Below, one piece after another: positions 42,285-53,263 of a stretch of 64,000 bases of DNA. The first letter of the stretch is position 1. Each line of letters starts with the position of its first letter. The DNA lies in assembly GCA_026122225.1 (NCBI GenBank), contig JANEZZ010001866.1:1674001-1738000 (forward strand). Direction: 5' to 3'. Origin of the DNA: Heloderma charlesbogerti. Its lineage: Eukaryota > Chordata > Lepidosauria > Squamata > Helodermatidae. The notes beneath the pieces are model-generated. The model saw nothing but the letters and a program-made list of their open reading frames with translations, was not told the DNA's origin and did not search any database. Both the position numbers and the translations under genes were made by a program.

Positions 42285-42370
42285 AGCTCTGTGCTGCTGG
42301 GTGCCCAGCTCACCGTGCAGGAGGTCTGAGGTTCAGTTTCTGGCATCTCCCTTTAAAGTAGGAGTGCACA
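42285..42370 (+). mobile_element. tRNA-derived SINE fragment
   Basis: GCAGGAGGTCTGAGGTTCAG (B-box half), then TTCTGGCATCTCCCTTTAAA from the SINE body. Short and diverged. Confidence 0.45.
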
Positions 42371-42869
42371 CCTTTTTGGCCCCAAGGGGCTGCATGCATG
42401 TCAGGGCAGGCGTCAAAGGTCAGCATGGTTGGGCACTTGCTGGGGGCCCACACCGCAGTGGGGGCCTACTGCCAAGAGCCCCTGGACTTCCGGCTCCTCT
42501 TCATCATTGCAGCCTGCTTATTCGCCTGCCTCTTGCTCTGGGCCAGACAATGGTGGTGGGGAGGAGAAGGAGCAGCACATGCCTCTCCCTGCTTGCTCCC
42601 TGGCTCTCTGCCTGCCAAGCAAGCAAGCAAGCAAGTGGTAGCACTGATGGGAAGGAGGCGGAGGACCAAGAGAAGCTGGTGACCCTGGTGGGGAGAAGGT
42701 CGACTCACTGAGGGTGGGTGTCTTGCCCAAGGGCCCTCAAAAACATGGAGGTGGCACATCTGCACGTAATGCTGTCTTGGAGGTTGGTGGATACAGGCAC
42801 ATGCACACAGGCACAAGCACACACCAACATATATGTTTATTCCTATTGCGATTCAGTCTCTCCACAGCC
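42371..42869. other. No gene recognised
   Basis: GC-rich, with a short AAGC repeat at 42618-42633. Overlapping frames of 70-136 codons without motif. Confidence 0.4.
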
Positions 42870-43217
42870 TTGGAGACCCCCTGACAAAGGAGGTGAGGCG
42901 GGTGGCTACTAAGAAGAGGGCCTTTTCTGCTGTGGCACCCTGGTTGTAGAATGAGCTTCCCAGAGAGGCTCGCCTGGCGCCTACATTGTGTTCTTTCTGG
43001 CGCCAGGTGAAGACCTTTTTATTTTCTCAGGCATCTTAGTTCTTCAGTTTCTGTTTTAAATCTCGTGTTGTATTTTAAATCTTTGCCCTGCAGCTAGGTT
43101 CTATTTGGTCATCACTTGCATTTTGATACTGTAGTTTCTCTGTAGGTTTCTTAATGTGAACCGCCCAGAGAGCTTTGGCAATTGGGCAGTATAGAAATGT
43201 AATAAATAAATAAAATA
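42870..43217 (+). mobile_element. L2-clade LINE 3' end
   Basis: The coding remnant corresponds to RRVATKKRAFSAVAPWL-type residues (AAGAGGGCCTTTTCTGCTGT, TAGAATGAGCTTCCCAGAG, CGCCAGGTGAAGACC). The 3' untranslated end reads ACCGCCCAGAGAGCTTTGGC, GGGCAGTATAGAAATGT and an (AATA)n tail. Same subfamily as 63300-64000. Confidence 0.8.
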
Positions 43218-43419
43218 AACTGTACATACATATGCATACCCACCCACCCACCCCATATCAGTTGTGATACACATTGGTCCTTACTCACCGTGGTGGGTGA
43301 AGAGCTCTCAGTATGAGGATCTCTCAGGCAATCTACTATAGAAGTCTGCCAGTTTTCCTCCATTAAAGGTTGGAGGACATACTCCTACATGTTTATAACT
43401 AAGATTCCAAGCCTTACAT

Positions 43420-43500
43420 CAGCCTTCCCCAATCTGGGGCTCTCCAGATGCATTGAACTGCAAATCTTGTTATCATATAGTCACCACAGCTGTCTGGCTA
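43420..43500. mobile_element. MITE-A-like fragment
   Basis: CAGCCTTCCCCAATCTGGGG, CTCTCCAGATGCATTGAACT match the left arm of MITE-A. The right arm is not recognisable. Confidence 0.5.
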
Positions 43501-44300
43501 GAGTGTTTCCGAAGCTGTCTGGGCTTGAGAGTTGCAGGTTCTTGTGCCGCCATGGCTGAATTGTAAGTGGATTCTAGGTGTGTTATTACATTGGTTTTAT
43601 TTGAATGACTATTTGAGCTACTGTGACAATCACAACTACAGCACTGAAGAAATCCATAACAAGGGATGAGTCCATGACTTGTAGTTAATCGAGCACCTCA
43701 GATGTCTAAGAGCAGCTGAGATGACAAGCAGCATATGGAGGAGAAATTCATAAAGGCAGCACATAAATACATAAGTACATTTGCCCTTGTCAGGGACTCT
43801 GGAAATATATTTAGGGTGGTGGTGGGGGAGGCAGCTCAAGGCAGTCTAATATTAAATTAAAAGTCAAAATCTAAAGGGATCTCAACTCTATTGAAAAGAT
43901 ACAGGTAATGATATTATGGAATGGTGGAAGAATTAGAAGCTCACTATTCAAGGTTCTCCACTCTCAGTCCCAACTCTGTCTCCCTCTCTCTCACTCAGCA
44001 CATCAGTTCAGCTCCTCCCTCCATAGCAAAATTCTGCTCTGAAAGTACAGAAAAAGAGAATGGGTTGCACCTGGGTCCTAGAGAATGGGTTGCACCTCTG
44101 CCTCTTCTTTATCAATTAGTCTTGACTTAGAATGGCCATCTTTTTTGCCTGATTGCCCTTGGGGGGACACAGCCCCTCAGCCAATCTTAGGAGGCACCTA
44201 GATGTCTCAGCCCCCCCCCCTTTTCTGGGGTTTCTGGTCCTAGTTCACTGTAAGTTTGTTGGCACAAAGTTAACATTTTGACCAATCTGTGTTCCAACAG
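43501..44300. other. Probable last intron of CMKLR1 (upstream limit unknown)
   Basis: No exon or transposon recognised. A small direct repeat, GAGAATGGGTTGCACCT, occurs at 44057 and 44081. A C run and T-rich tract (44209-44236) lie upstream of the splice acceptor; the untranslated first exon(s) cannot be located by eye. Confidence 0.4.
44286..44300 (+). promoter_or_regulatory. Splice acceptor before the CMKLR1 coding exon
   Basis: TGTGTTCCAACAG ends in AG at 44299-44300, and the exon begins GTC immediately before the ATG at 44304. CMKLR1 in vertebrates has its coding sequence in one 3' exon with a splice just upstream of the start, which fits. No RNA evidence is available here. Confidence 0.6.
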
Positions 44301-44303
44301 GTC

Positions 44304-45392
44304 ATGGAGGTTCTTGAAAATAGTTCGAACGGGTATGACTATTACTATGATCTGGATCATTTCTTAATCACTGAAGTCATCCCTACCGCGGAACCAGCCT
44401 CTGATGCCAAGCCTATTGTTCAAATCCTCACTGTTCTCATCTACAGCGTGACCTGCCTCCTAGGCCTACTGGGCAACGGTCTGGTCATTGCAATTATCAC
44501 GTTCAAGATGAAAAAGTCAGTCAACACCATCTGGTTCCTGAACTTAGCAGCAGCTGACTTCCTGTTCAACGTCTTCCTGCCCTTCAACATTGCCTACACG
44601 GCCATGGACTACCACTGGATCTTTGGCAAAACCATGTGCAAAGTCAACTCCTTGCTTCTCAATCTCAATATGTACACCAGTGTGTTCTTGTTGACTACCA
44701 TCAGCTTTGATCGGTGCATCTCGGTGGTTTTCCCAGTCTGGTCTCAAAACCACCGGAATCCAAAGGTTGCGTGGTTGCTTTGTGTTGTCATCTGGGCTCT
44801 TGGCTTTTTAATGAGTTCTCCCTCTCTTGTTTTTCGAGACACCAGAGCAGTTCTCAACCATGTCAGTTGTTTTCACAACTTCTCCTTGTCCAGGTCTCCC
44901 TCTGACTACCAACTTGGTGAAATGAGACATACAGTAGTAACTGTCACTCGGTTCCTGGTTGGTTTCATTGTACCAATGACCATTATCACAACATGTTACG
45001 TTGTTATGATTTTCCGGCTGAAAAGGAACCGCCGCACCAAGATCAAAAAGCCCTTGAGAATAATCATTGCCATTATAATGACCTTCTTCTTATGCTGGTG
45101 TCCCTACCATGTATTCAACCTCCTGGAAACACAACACCGCTCTCTCTCAAAGGACAGGGCTCAGGCTTTATTCAGGATTGCAGTGCCTATTGTCACTTCC
45201 ATTGCAGTTTCCAACAGTTGCATGAACCCTGTCCTGTACGTCTTCATGGGCCAAGATTTCAAAAAGTTTAAGATGACTATGCTGTCCAGGCTGGCTAATG
45301 CACTGAGTGAGGACACTGTTCACTCATCTCTCCCCCGTAGGACCTTCACAAAAGTCTCTTCAATGACTGAAAAGGAAACCATTTTACTCTAA
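44304..45392 (+). CDS. CMKLR1: Chemerin receptor (chemokine-like receptor 1), class A GPCR, 362 aa
   Basis: A plasma-membrane G-protein-coupled receptor that binds chemerin and guides leukocytes and adipose responses in other vertebrates. The extracellular N-terminus carries an N-glycosylation site (Asn6-Ser-Ser) and a Tyr/Asp cluster YDYYYDLD (11-18), a candidate for tyrosine sulfation. Seven helices are at about 38-66, 75-100, 110-143, 154-173, 210-238, 250-274 and 288-312. Class A landmarks: GNGLV (57-61), Asp85 in LAAADF, disulfide cysteines Cys112 and Cys189, DRC at 136-138 in place of DRY, Pro224, CWCP at 264-267, and NPVLY at 308-312. Helix 8 (DFKKFKMTML) and a Ser/Thr-rich tail follow. 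DRC, PVWSQNHR, SSPSLVFRDT and FMGQDFKKFK are CMKLR1 signatures that separate it from GPR1 and formyl-peptide receptors. The ATG at 44304 is chosen over an upstream in-frame GTG because it follows the splice acceptor and has G at -3 and +4. The frame is intact, with length close to the mammalian protein. Confidence 0.93.
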   Translation: MEVLENSSNGYDYYYDLDHFLITEVIPTAEPASDAKPIVQILTVLIYSVTCLLGLLGNGLVIAIITFKMKKSVNTIWFLNLAAADFLFNVFLPFNIAYTAMDYHWIFGKTMCKVNSLLLNLNMYTSVFLLTTISFDRCISVVFPVWSQNHRNPKVAWLLCVVIWALGFLMSSPSLVFRDTRAVLNHVSCFHNFSLSRSPSDYQLGEMRHTVVTVTRFLVGFIVPMTIITTCYVVMIFRLKRNRRTKIKKPLRIIIAIIMTFFLCWCPYHVFNLLETQHRSLSKDRAQALFRIAVPIVTSIAVSNSCMNPVLYVFMGQDFKKFKMTMLSRLANALSEDTVHSSLPRRTFTKVSSMTEKETILL

Positions 45393-45830
45393 GCTTGGGA
45401 ACATGTGTATAGATCATGAGCTTCTGGTCTGACCACAGAGACAGAGAGAAGCAGTTGAGTGATGTGTAGTGGTTTCCAAGTAGAAGCAAGTGCTCCCAGT
45501 GGGGGCCTTGTTGCATTATTTTCAATGGTTCCTAAAGGAGCAGCGATTTGTCTTCATGATTCTGTGTATTTGTGATCACAAGATGGGATTTGGTGAGCTG
45601 GTTGTCCTTATGAAACATATCTGTACAGTACTCTCTTTTATTCTCATAACAGCCTTGTAAAGGTTGTATCATAAGCACTTGCCCATATATCCACATAAGC
45701 AAGCTTCATGGCTGAATGGGGATTTGAACGTGAGTCTTCAAAATCCCTAAACTCTGCATTGCATCCTACTAGTCCTCAGTAATAAAAGTATAGGAATTAT
45801 GAAATAAACGCCCTGTTGTTCATGCTGCCC
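45393..45830 (+). other. Probable CMKLR1 3' untranslated region with poly(A) signals
   Basis: Follows the TAA stop. AATAAA occurs at 45781-45786 and again at 45803-45808, so cleavage could fall near 45820-45830. A MIR-like stretch (CTCATAACAGCCTTGTAAAGG to TGGGGATTTGAACGTGAG, about 45636-45740) lies within it. Longer alternative ends cannot be excluded. Confidence 0.4.
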
Positions 45831-47384
45831 TTTCCAGGCAGCCTTACAAAGGGTCAGTTGCCTTCAAAGCAAAGAGAGCACTAGAGGGTTAGGATTTTAT
45901 AAAAATAATGACAGTAATCTGTGTATTTGCAAATCTGCATGTGGAGCAGGTTGCAGAAACAAGCCCACAGGCTGGCAACGCTGGTTCCCAAACAATGCCA
46001 ATACCACAGATTCATACTACCACAGACCGCTTAGGAAGCCCACCAGATCACATGCAGCTGGTGTCAACTGAAGCAAACCCGCTCAACAAACCTGTATTCC
46101 AAAAATCTGTAATGTATTTTTTCCCCTAAAGCTTTTTTGCACTTCAAAATTGGACTTTCCTCAAGCCCGCTGATACCTCCCGTTGGTACGCAGTCGCTGC
46201 CATTTTGGCTATGAAGGGATCCTCACTTGGAGGATAAGCTTGCCATTAGTACAGAGGGTGGCTCAGGTGCCAAAGAGTGGAAAATGAGATTTGGGGGCAG
46301 GAGGGGATGTGCTAAATGGATATATGGTGCTTTGGTCCTCCACCAAAGAGTTTATAAATATCCTTCAAGATCTCCTTCAAACGTTTAACCAGAGACTCAG
46401 GCTGAACTTTATGCCTGTACCCAGACAATTCTAGAATGTTATATTTTGTTCTTCTGAAAGAGCTGGATGGTGGCAAGAGGAGAGGCATAGGCAATACATT
46501 AGAGAAATGATATATTCGTAGCCAATAACACAGGACTTGTAGCAACACAGAGTACAGCACCGTGATTCTCCAGACACCAGAGATGTACTCTGCCTGCTTG
46601 TTTTCAAATGCATCTGTCAATGCATGAGGACTAGAAACTTGCCTTTTTAAAAAAAGAAAGCTAATATTCACAGATTTCTGAGCTAGTTCTTACATTCTAC
46701 CATGTTCCATGTGGGCAGAGACACAGGAGATGAACATCCCTGGGTTCCCTAATACATATTCTGGGGTATGCCATTTTTCTCAACAGAAGATTCGATTCTA
46801 ATGGAAGCTGTGTGTCTGTGTTGTTGTTTTTCCACTCTATAAATTGTGCTTCAGGGGTTCATTGTTTCATATAGCCTGTCAAGCAACTTTCTTGCTCTTC
46901 TTGTTGTCTTTTCTGAGAGATTTCATAGTCCATTAATAAATCTTTCCTATAAAAGGTGGGCTGAGCCATTCTGGCTATCCAATTTCATGCACAGTTAATT
47001 TGGGAGATAATTCATGATTTTTCCCGCCACTGACTGGACTGACGCAGTGAGCAGAAACCAGCATTGGACTTCCATATAGATAGGTCGATTTCATTGGCAC
47101 AATATCCAGCAAAATCACCTTGAATTGTACATGGAAAGAAATGGGGAGTTAGGCCGGCCCTGTGAAATGCTTCTGGTGTCCCACTCCCACCATGTTCTGC
47201 ATCAGCTCCAACTTCTGAACGGGTTCTCCAGTACAGCAGCCCCACATCACCCCCTTTCTGTTTCAGCTTCTTCTTATTTTGCCCCCAGAAAGCAATATTT
47301 TAAAGTGCTCATGGAATATACTTCTGGTGAAATGGAACAGAATTCCTGATGGACCAAATCGATTTCCTCTTCTTCCCCACTTCT
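45831..47384. other. No gene recognised
   Basis: About 1.55 kb of apparently unique DNA downstream of CMKLR1. A 119-codon minus frame at 46312-46671 has no motif. Confidence 0.4.
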
Positions 47385-47995
47385 TATGGGGTAAATGTCC
47401 CTCTTTGAAGCTTCTTTGAGGTAACTGAGGGAAAAGAAAGATCTGTAAAGGCTTTTTCTGAGATACGCGTTTGCCTTGTAGAGATTTAAAAATAATAATA
47501 ATTATTATTTATATAGTGGCTACCCCACCCTTAAGCAACTTACATAATCTACAGTGAAGGAGTCGGACAGGCACTGACTGCAGACTCATAATTGAAAAAG
47601 CTGACAAACTAAAAAGCCTCTTTACCTCTTCTAAGCTAAAATTTCCACTCTGAAGAAAAAGAGTTTTTAAAGCTTCTTCAGAGGTAAATGTTCTTCTTTT
47701 TCTTCAGAATTTAAAAATATATTTTGAGGAAAAATGTTCTTCTCTGAAAGAAAAGTGTTCTAAAGCTTCTTGTAAGGTAAAAGTTCCTCTTTTCTTCAGA
47801 ATGGTAAGTCCCCCCCCCCCCCCGAGGTAACTCTCTCTGAAGGAAAAGAGTTTTTAAAGCCTCTTCTGAGGCAAAATTTTATTTTCCCTTTGGAATATTA
47901 AAGCCTGTTCTGAGGCAAAGGTTTCCCTCAGCAGGGAAATAAAGCTGTTTCAATGAAGTCTCTTCTACAGTAAAAGTTTTCTCCGAAGGGAAAGG
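47385..47995. repeat. Degenerate minisatellite-like array, unit about 55-65 bp
   Basis: About eight to ten imperfect repetitions of a unit built from TTTAAAGCTTCTTCTGAGG, TAAAAGTTCTTCTTT and TCTGAAGGAAAAGAG words. Clear examples start near 47664 (TTTTTAAAGCTTCTTCAGAG), 47758 (TTCTAAAGCTTCTTGTAAGG), 47850 (TTTTTAAAGCCTCTTCTGAG) and 47899 (TTAAAGCCTGTTCTGAGG). A C run lies at 47809-47823. An AT-rich insertion lies near 47490-47510. Confidence 0.65.
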
Positions 47996-48369
47996 AAGAC
48001 CCAATTTGTCCGGCCTTGTCCCTTAACTTATGTGGCCACCTTGCTAAGCCAGTCCAGGCTAATTTGGGGGTTAATTTTTGGGGGTGCCGCTCTTTCTGGT
48101 GGCAGCTTCTGACAGCAGCGGTCATAGAACCTGCCGGGCCTCCGTGGGGTGCTGCCGCTCACTCCTCTGTAGCATGCGAATGACGACAACGACCAACCAT
48201 TAGTGCGGTGGTGCTTTTTAATCTGCAGAGTGTTTAGCACATTTTAGCTAATTAACCAAAGTGCCATAGAAAAAGGGCAAAGCCCATTCCTGGGAGGGAG
48301 ATGAGAAGGCGACAAATGCTGTCATGCACTGAGGCAGCTGGCTGGAATTCCACTGGGGGACCAGAGTTG
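47996..48369. other. No gene recognised
   Basis: Somewhat CpG-richer (48080-48200) but without exon or promoter features I can support. Confidence 0.35.
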
Positions 48370-48377
48370 CTTCAGGA

Positions 48378-48874
48378 TAAGGATGTTGGAGAAATCCACA
48401 ACAGATTCAAATGTGTTTGAATTTCTCTGAATTGGACCTGCGGATTCTGCAGTGGACTGGCTTTTTCTGAATCTCACAGATTCCACAGATTTGTGGACCG
48501 TTTTCTTACATTGGGGGGGGGGATTGTGCTAATTCGCATTAGCGTTACTGTGCATTAATGCAAATATGCACTCGCGCTAATGCACACATGCACAAATGCA
48601 TATTATTTACTGTGCATTAATGCAAATTGTTGCTAATGCACACTTGTACAAATGTGCATTAGTTCATGTGCATTTGCACAAGTTGCATTTGTGCTAATGC
48701 ACACTTGTGGTAATGCACTAATGCGCATCAGCACTAATGTGAATCAGCATAAGTAGAATGAAATTCTGGTTAAAAAAAATCTGATTTCGTCAGTGAGCAG
48801 ATGATGGAATGAAAGACGCCTGACAATCCATGAAATACAGATGGAACGGACTTAACAAAATCAGTACATCACTA
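48378..48874 (+). mobile_element. TAGGGATG-family hAT-like element with internal TGCATTAATGCA repeats
   Basis: Starts TAAGGATGTTGGAGAAATCC and ends GTACATCACTA (497 bp). The left part parallels the copy at 23968, and the right part (GACGCCTGACAATCCATGAA) parallels 36084 and 55681. The flanks CTTCAGGA and TTCAAGGA agree only with a one-base gap. The interior, 48520-48745, is a run of short inverted and direct words: GTGCATTAATGCAAAT twice, and several GCTAATGCACAC and ATGCGCATT variants. No ORF. Confidence 0.75.
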
Positions 48875-49789
48875 TTCAAGGATGAGGGGAACCAATTCTC
48901 TGTTGGGCCACTACACAAAACTGAGAGAAAGATGGAAGGTGATTTTCTGGCAAGGGCTGGTAGGCATTTTGTGTGCACAGATAAGCGGATACTCCTGCCC
49001 CCCACCCCAATTCTGTTCTTTTAGTGTTCCATAGCTTTGTGCTACCTGGTGTTGCAATCCTCCTCAATTCCAGTGAAAAATATTTTTTGAATTGGAGGAT
49101 GTGCGGTTCACTGCAGCTTTTAGATCCTTCATTTCCTGCACCTTGGTAAAACACTGCCAAAAAAAATCTCAGTACAAATGTACCATGTACAATCATATCA
49201 AGATGGCTTTCTTTTGTGTGTGCAATGCTTTATCCATGTGCATAGCTAATGTACAGGGGAAGGAAGACACAAGCCAACTGAAAGCCGTAGCGAACGGCAC
49301 CTGCATGATGCTCAGGATAAAATTCGGAAATGAAAAACTGAACAATGGAGGATTTCTAATGCATCCCTATATTGTGGGTGATGAGTAGAACTGCTGCAGC
49401 TCTTGAAAGATGTCTACCTCATAAAATAGTGCATTCTTTGTATTTTTTAAATGTTGTTTTTCAAATAATTTAGTCTTTCCTAAGATATTGGGGTGGGCAA
49501 GTGTTGAGGGGAGGAGAGGGACTGAAGCATGCAGGAAATACTTTTGCTGCAAAAATGCACCTCTGGTTTCTGTGTCTCAAGACAGTGGGCCATGCCGAAT
49601 TTCAAATGGTTCCCCACAAACATGAGGACTAGGTGCTTCATTACTTGACTTGAAAGTGGGGATTGGCCCAAAGCCAAACTGCATGACGAATGGTGTCATA
49701 TGTGCATAAATTAAGTGGCCTGGGTGGAGATTTGTACTTGTCTACATGCAGGCTGTCCTTGTTCATGGGGTGCAGTGGGTAACTGGAAC
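48875..49789. other. No gene recognised
   Basis: Apparently unique DNA; frames of up to 106 codons with no motif. Confidence 0.4.
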
Positions 49790-50185
49790 ACAGAGACTGA
49801 AAGAACTGGGCCTGTTTAGCCTTGACAAGAGAAGACTGAGGGGAGACATGATAGTGCTCTTCCAGTACCTGAAAGGTTGCCACAGAGACGAAGGCCAGGA
49901 TCTCTTCTCCATCATCCCAGAGTGCAGGACACGGAATCATGGGCTCAAGTTACAGGAAGCCAGATTCCGGCTAGACATCAGGAGAAATGTCCTGACTGTT
50001 AGAGCAATACGACAGTGGAACCAATTGCCTGGGGAGGCGGTGGTCTCTCCCATGCTGGAGGCGTTCAAGATGAGGCTGGACAGCCATCTGTCGGTGATGC
50101 TCTGACTTGGCTTCCTGCACTGAGCAGGGAGTGGACTCAATGGTCTCATAGGCCCCCCAACTATTCTATGATTCTATGATTCTGC
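49790..50185 (+). mobile_element. CR1-clade LINE 3' end (subfamily 2)
   Basis: The best-preserved CR1 tail in the window: TQRLKELGLFSLDKRRLRGD, then FQYLKGCHRDEGQDLFSII, then KLQEARFRLDIRRNVL and WNQLPGEAVVSPMLEAFK, open from the left edge to 50105. The untranslated end closes with CTATTCTATGATTCTATG. 5' truncated. Confidence 0.85.
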
Positions 50186-50698
50186 ATTGATCTACAATGT
50201 TAAAGAAAATCTGCATGGTTGGTAATTCACATGAAATTAAACTGGGCTGATCTATTTCATCTAGAGTTTTTATTGATTGGAGGTGGGGCAGGGTGGGGCG
50301 GGGCAGGGTGAAAAGTGAATTAATAAAAAGGATGTTTTCAAGGAGAATGGGGGAGGTGGAGTTATTTATTCATTTTTGAGGGCTGTTCCATTATTCATAA
50401 GATGAGGCGGTGGAGGCTTTTATACCCTGCCCGCCCCGTCCCAAACAACTACAACTACAACTACAGCAACTACAACAGCTTTGCTCCCGTTGCTTCAAGC
50501 AGTGGCAGAATTGTGTTCCTCATTTGCCACGGAGTGGTCCAGTGGCATAAGTTCCACACCATGTCGTGACTTCGTTCATAGCATAGGGGAAATTGTAGGA
50601 AAACAAAGATGGCTGCCCCTACTGTTCTCTGCCATCTCACCTTACAAAAAACAGTACTGCCTGCAATTAATAGAATTCTCACATAAACACACATTTAT
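50186..50698. other. No gene; (CTACAA)n-like repeat at 50447-50478
   Basis: Also a GGGGCAGGGTGGGGCGGGG simple stretch near 50285-50310. No exon. Confidence 0.45.
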
Positions 50699-50721
50699 CT
50701 ATCTATCTATCTATCTATCTT

Positions 50722-50762
<41 letters not shown>
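50699..50762. repeat. (ATCT)n microsatellite
   Basis: About 15 ATCT units with one TTCT variant at 50719-50722, attached to the tail of the L2 end that follows. Confidence 0.95.
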
Positions 50763-51440
50763 TATTACATTTCTTATCCACCCAATAACTAATGCTCTCT
50801 GGGCAGAAACTAAAATGCCACAGAAGAGTTAAAAATATAAAATACCACACAAATATTTTAAATAATAAAATACAATATCATGCAAAACAGTAAACAGCAC
50901 AGGAATGGACAAAACAGCCATAATAACCTAGATTCCTCTAACATCCCTACATCACTTCTGCATATTCTGATTTCCATGTATAGATGCACATTTAGGAACA
51001 ATGACTGCAGTTTAAATAGAAATACGATCCGTCTCACCGTAGTGGGGAAGGCTGTGATTGGGTGACTTCTGAGTCTGTTATCCAGGAGCTGCTGGGGCAA
51101 CGTTAAGGCCCCTGCTCTCCTTTCTGATGGTTCTTCATCTTTAAACTGGACGTGGACTTGGACTGGACACAGCCCTTCAAATAAAGGATGCTTTCAAAAG
51201 AGGACTGTCCCCGGGCAGCCCTTCAGAGACAGAACTCTCCTCTGTGAAGTAGGACATATGGTCTCTAAAATGCCTGGGAGAAAAGAAAGGTCTTTGCCTG
51301 GCACCAAAAAGATATCAAAGTAGGTGCCAGACGAGCCCAATGGGGAGTTTATTCCATAAGTGGGGTGCCACCTCTGAGAAGACCCTCTTGCTTGTAGCCA
51401 CCCACCTAGCTTCCTTTGGTGGGGCCACACAGAGGAGGCC
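50763..51440 (-). mobile_element. L2-clade LINE 3' end, decayed and interrupted
   Basis: CATTTCTTATCCACCCAATA, GCTCTCTGGGCAGAAACTAA and A-rich sequence (50763-50890) are the complement of an L2 3' end. GGTCTTTGCCTGGCACCAAA and GGAGTTTATTCCATAAGTGG (51270-51370) are the complement of its coding end. The DNA between (about 50900-51180) does not match and may be a small insertion. Confidence 0.6.
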
Positions 51441-52489
51441 TCTGAAGATGACCTAAGACTCCAAGTAGGTATACGTAAGTGAAAAAAATCCCCCCATGAA
51501 AGTGTGTGTGTGTGTGTGTGTGTGGAGACATTCAGTCCACACTAATTTAAATACATCTTTTAAAATGTTTTTGCTCTTAATACCATGCTTAAAACATACT
51601 TTGATACAGGTTTTGAGCCAAAAACCATGGGTTGTATTCAATGGTGTTGTTCCATCAGCGGAAGGGAATTATGGGCAGAACGGATTTCCCTTCCCCTCTG
51701 TGGAACCTTGCATCCCCCCACCCCCATCTGCTCAGGAGGGTTGGAGGATCTTCCACAACAGATTTGAGCATGTGAGGTGCCTCCAGGCAGGAGGAGGGGA
51801 CAGAGATGTTCCATCATGCAGAAGCCCCATTTGTGCCAGCGAAATCCACTTGCACAAGGGCTGGATCCAGCCCTGTGTCAGAACATTTGGGACATTCAAA
51901 ACTGGATTTATAACAAAGTTCCCATTCACACATTATGGGAGGTGTGAATTAGGTCTGTTTGTACTGGAATTTGCAGAGATCAGGTTCCGCATGCGTCCCT
52001 ACCTCTGCTGTGGGGCCATTTTGTACCTGACTATGCTTCATGGCCCTTGAGGCTCTTGCAATTTGCAAAAGGCCAAAGTAGATTCCTTAAGCCTGAAATC
52101 TTTCCAGGCCTGATTTAGAACAGCACAAAATGGCTCTTTACCCAGCAGGATTAAGCTCCTCGTGCCGTAGCATCACCTTAAGTGCATCGCCAAATGTTTT
52201 TGTTTGTTGAGCGCACTTTTTACAACCCTTTTACAACAGCCACCGGAGCTGCAATGGCAGCATATAACCGGCCAAGTTAACGAGCAGATTGACTGCTGGG
52301 GCTGGATCGAGGGGGCTTTTAAGCAAAGAAAAGCCCATTGTCACTGTGTCTTGGGTGCTGTAAAACCATGGGCAGAAAGGAGCCATGTGCGCCAAATGGC
52401 AAGCAAAAGCAACGGAAAGGATGTAACAAGAAAGAGGCTTTGGAGAGAGATTAGCACAACAGACAACCAGAGGAATCAATAGTTAGCTC
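51441..52489. other. No gene; (GT)n at 51503-51524
   Basis: A block around 51625-51900 (GGTTGTATTCAATGGTG, TTCCATCAGCGGAAGGG) resembles a decayed DNA-element repeat, but I cannot set its limits. The 184-codon frame at 51496-52050 has no motif. Confidence 0.4.
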
Positions 52490-52518
52490 TCACTCTCTCT
52501 CTCTCTCTCTCTCTCTCT
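52490..52518. repeat. (CT)n microsatellite
   Basis: An uninterrupted CT run. Confidence 0.95.
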
Positions 52519-52774
52519 TATAGATAGGCACTTGCTGATGTCTGGGTTTAAGAGACTGCTGGGCTGGAGATGGTAAGAACTGGTCTTTGACTGAGGCAAT
52601 CGTACGACTCCAGTGCAAATTGGCTAGGTGATTCTCTGAGCAAGAATAATTAGTGCTCCAGGAAACCACAAGCCTGGCTTGTGGTTTCAGTGCCTCCTTT
52701 AAGGCTTAGTTGTGGGCAGTAAGCTCTAGGCGGCAACGCACTGGCATTTTTGGCAAGTGCAGGCTGCGTTGGGT

Positions 52775-52915
52775 TCCTTAAGAGGAAAAAAGGTGGGGTA
52801 TAAATGAACTAAATAATAAATAAAATAAATGTTCTGATTCATGTTATTGTTATTATGGTTAACTACTTTGAGAATTGTGTGAAGATGGGGTATATAAAAT
52901 GAATTAAAATATATA
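52775..52915 (+). mobile_element. LINE 3' tails (L2-like), two overlapping remnants
   Basis: Two successive ends of the type GGTGGGGTATAAATGAAC-(TAAA)n (52790-52830) and GATGGGGTATATAAAATGAA (52884-52905), as left by 3' tails of L2-like LINEs. Confidence 0.45.
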
Positions 52916-52917
52916 TT

Positions 52918-53145
52918 ATTTTTAATTACATTTATATCCTACCTTTTTTCCTCTTGTGAGGAACCCAGGGCAGTTTACATAGTCCTCCTACTCTCCATTG
53001 TATCCTCACAACAACCCTGTGAGGTCAGTTAGGCTTAGAGTCAATGACTGGCCTGAAGTCACCTAGCGAGCTTCAGTGGGGCTGGAACCCAGATCTCCCG
53101 GGTTTTAGGCCAACACTCTAAACGCTGCCCCACTCTGGCTGTCAA
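52918..53145 (-). mobile_element. MIR-like tRNA-derived SINE
   Basis: On the plus strand: TTACATTTATATCCTACC, TCCTCACAACAACCCTGTGA, GTCAATGACTGGCCTGAAG, GGGCTGGAACCCAGATCTCC and GGCCAACACTCTAAACGCTG. Read on the minus strand the last two are the B box and A box of a tRNA-like head. This is an abundant squamate SINE type. Confidence 0.7.
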
Positions 53146-53263
53146 AATGGCTTCACTCAAACAAACTTAATCATTAAAGTTATGTAAGGCAAGAGAATTC
53201 TGTTAGAGATCTTTAGTCCCTCCTCATGAGATTAAAATTCTTAGGGTTCCCTGGGGGGAAGGA

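Noticed and set aside
44289..44303. An upstream GTG start adding five residues to CMKLR1
   Set aside because: The GTG lies inside the presumed intron acceptor (TTCCAACAG); the ATG at 44304 has good context and follows the splice site.
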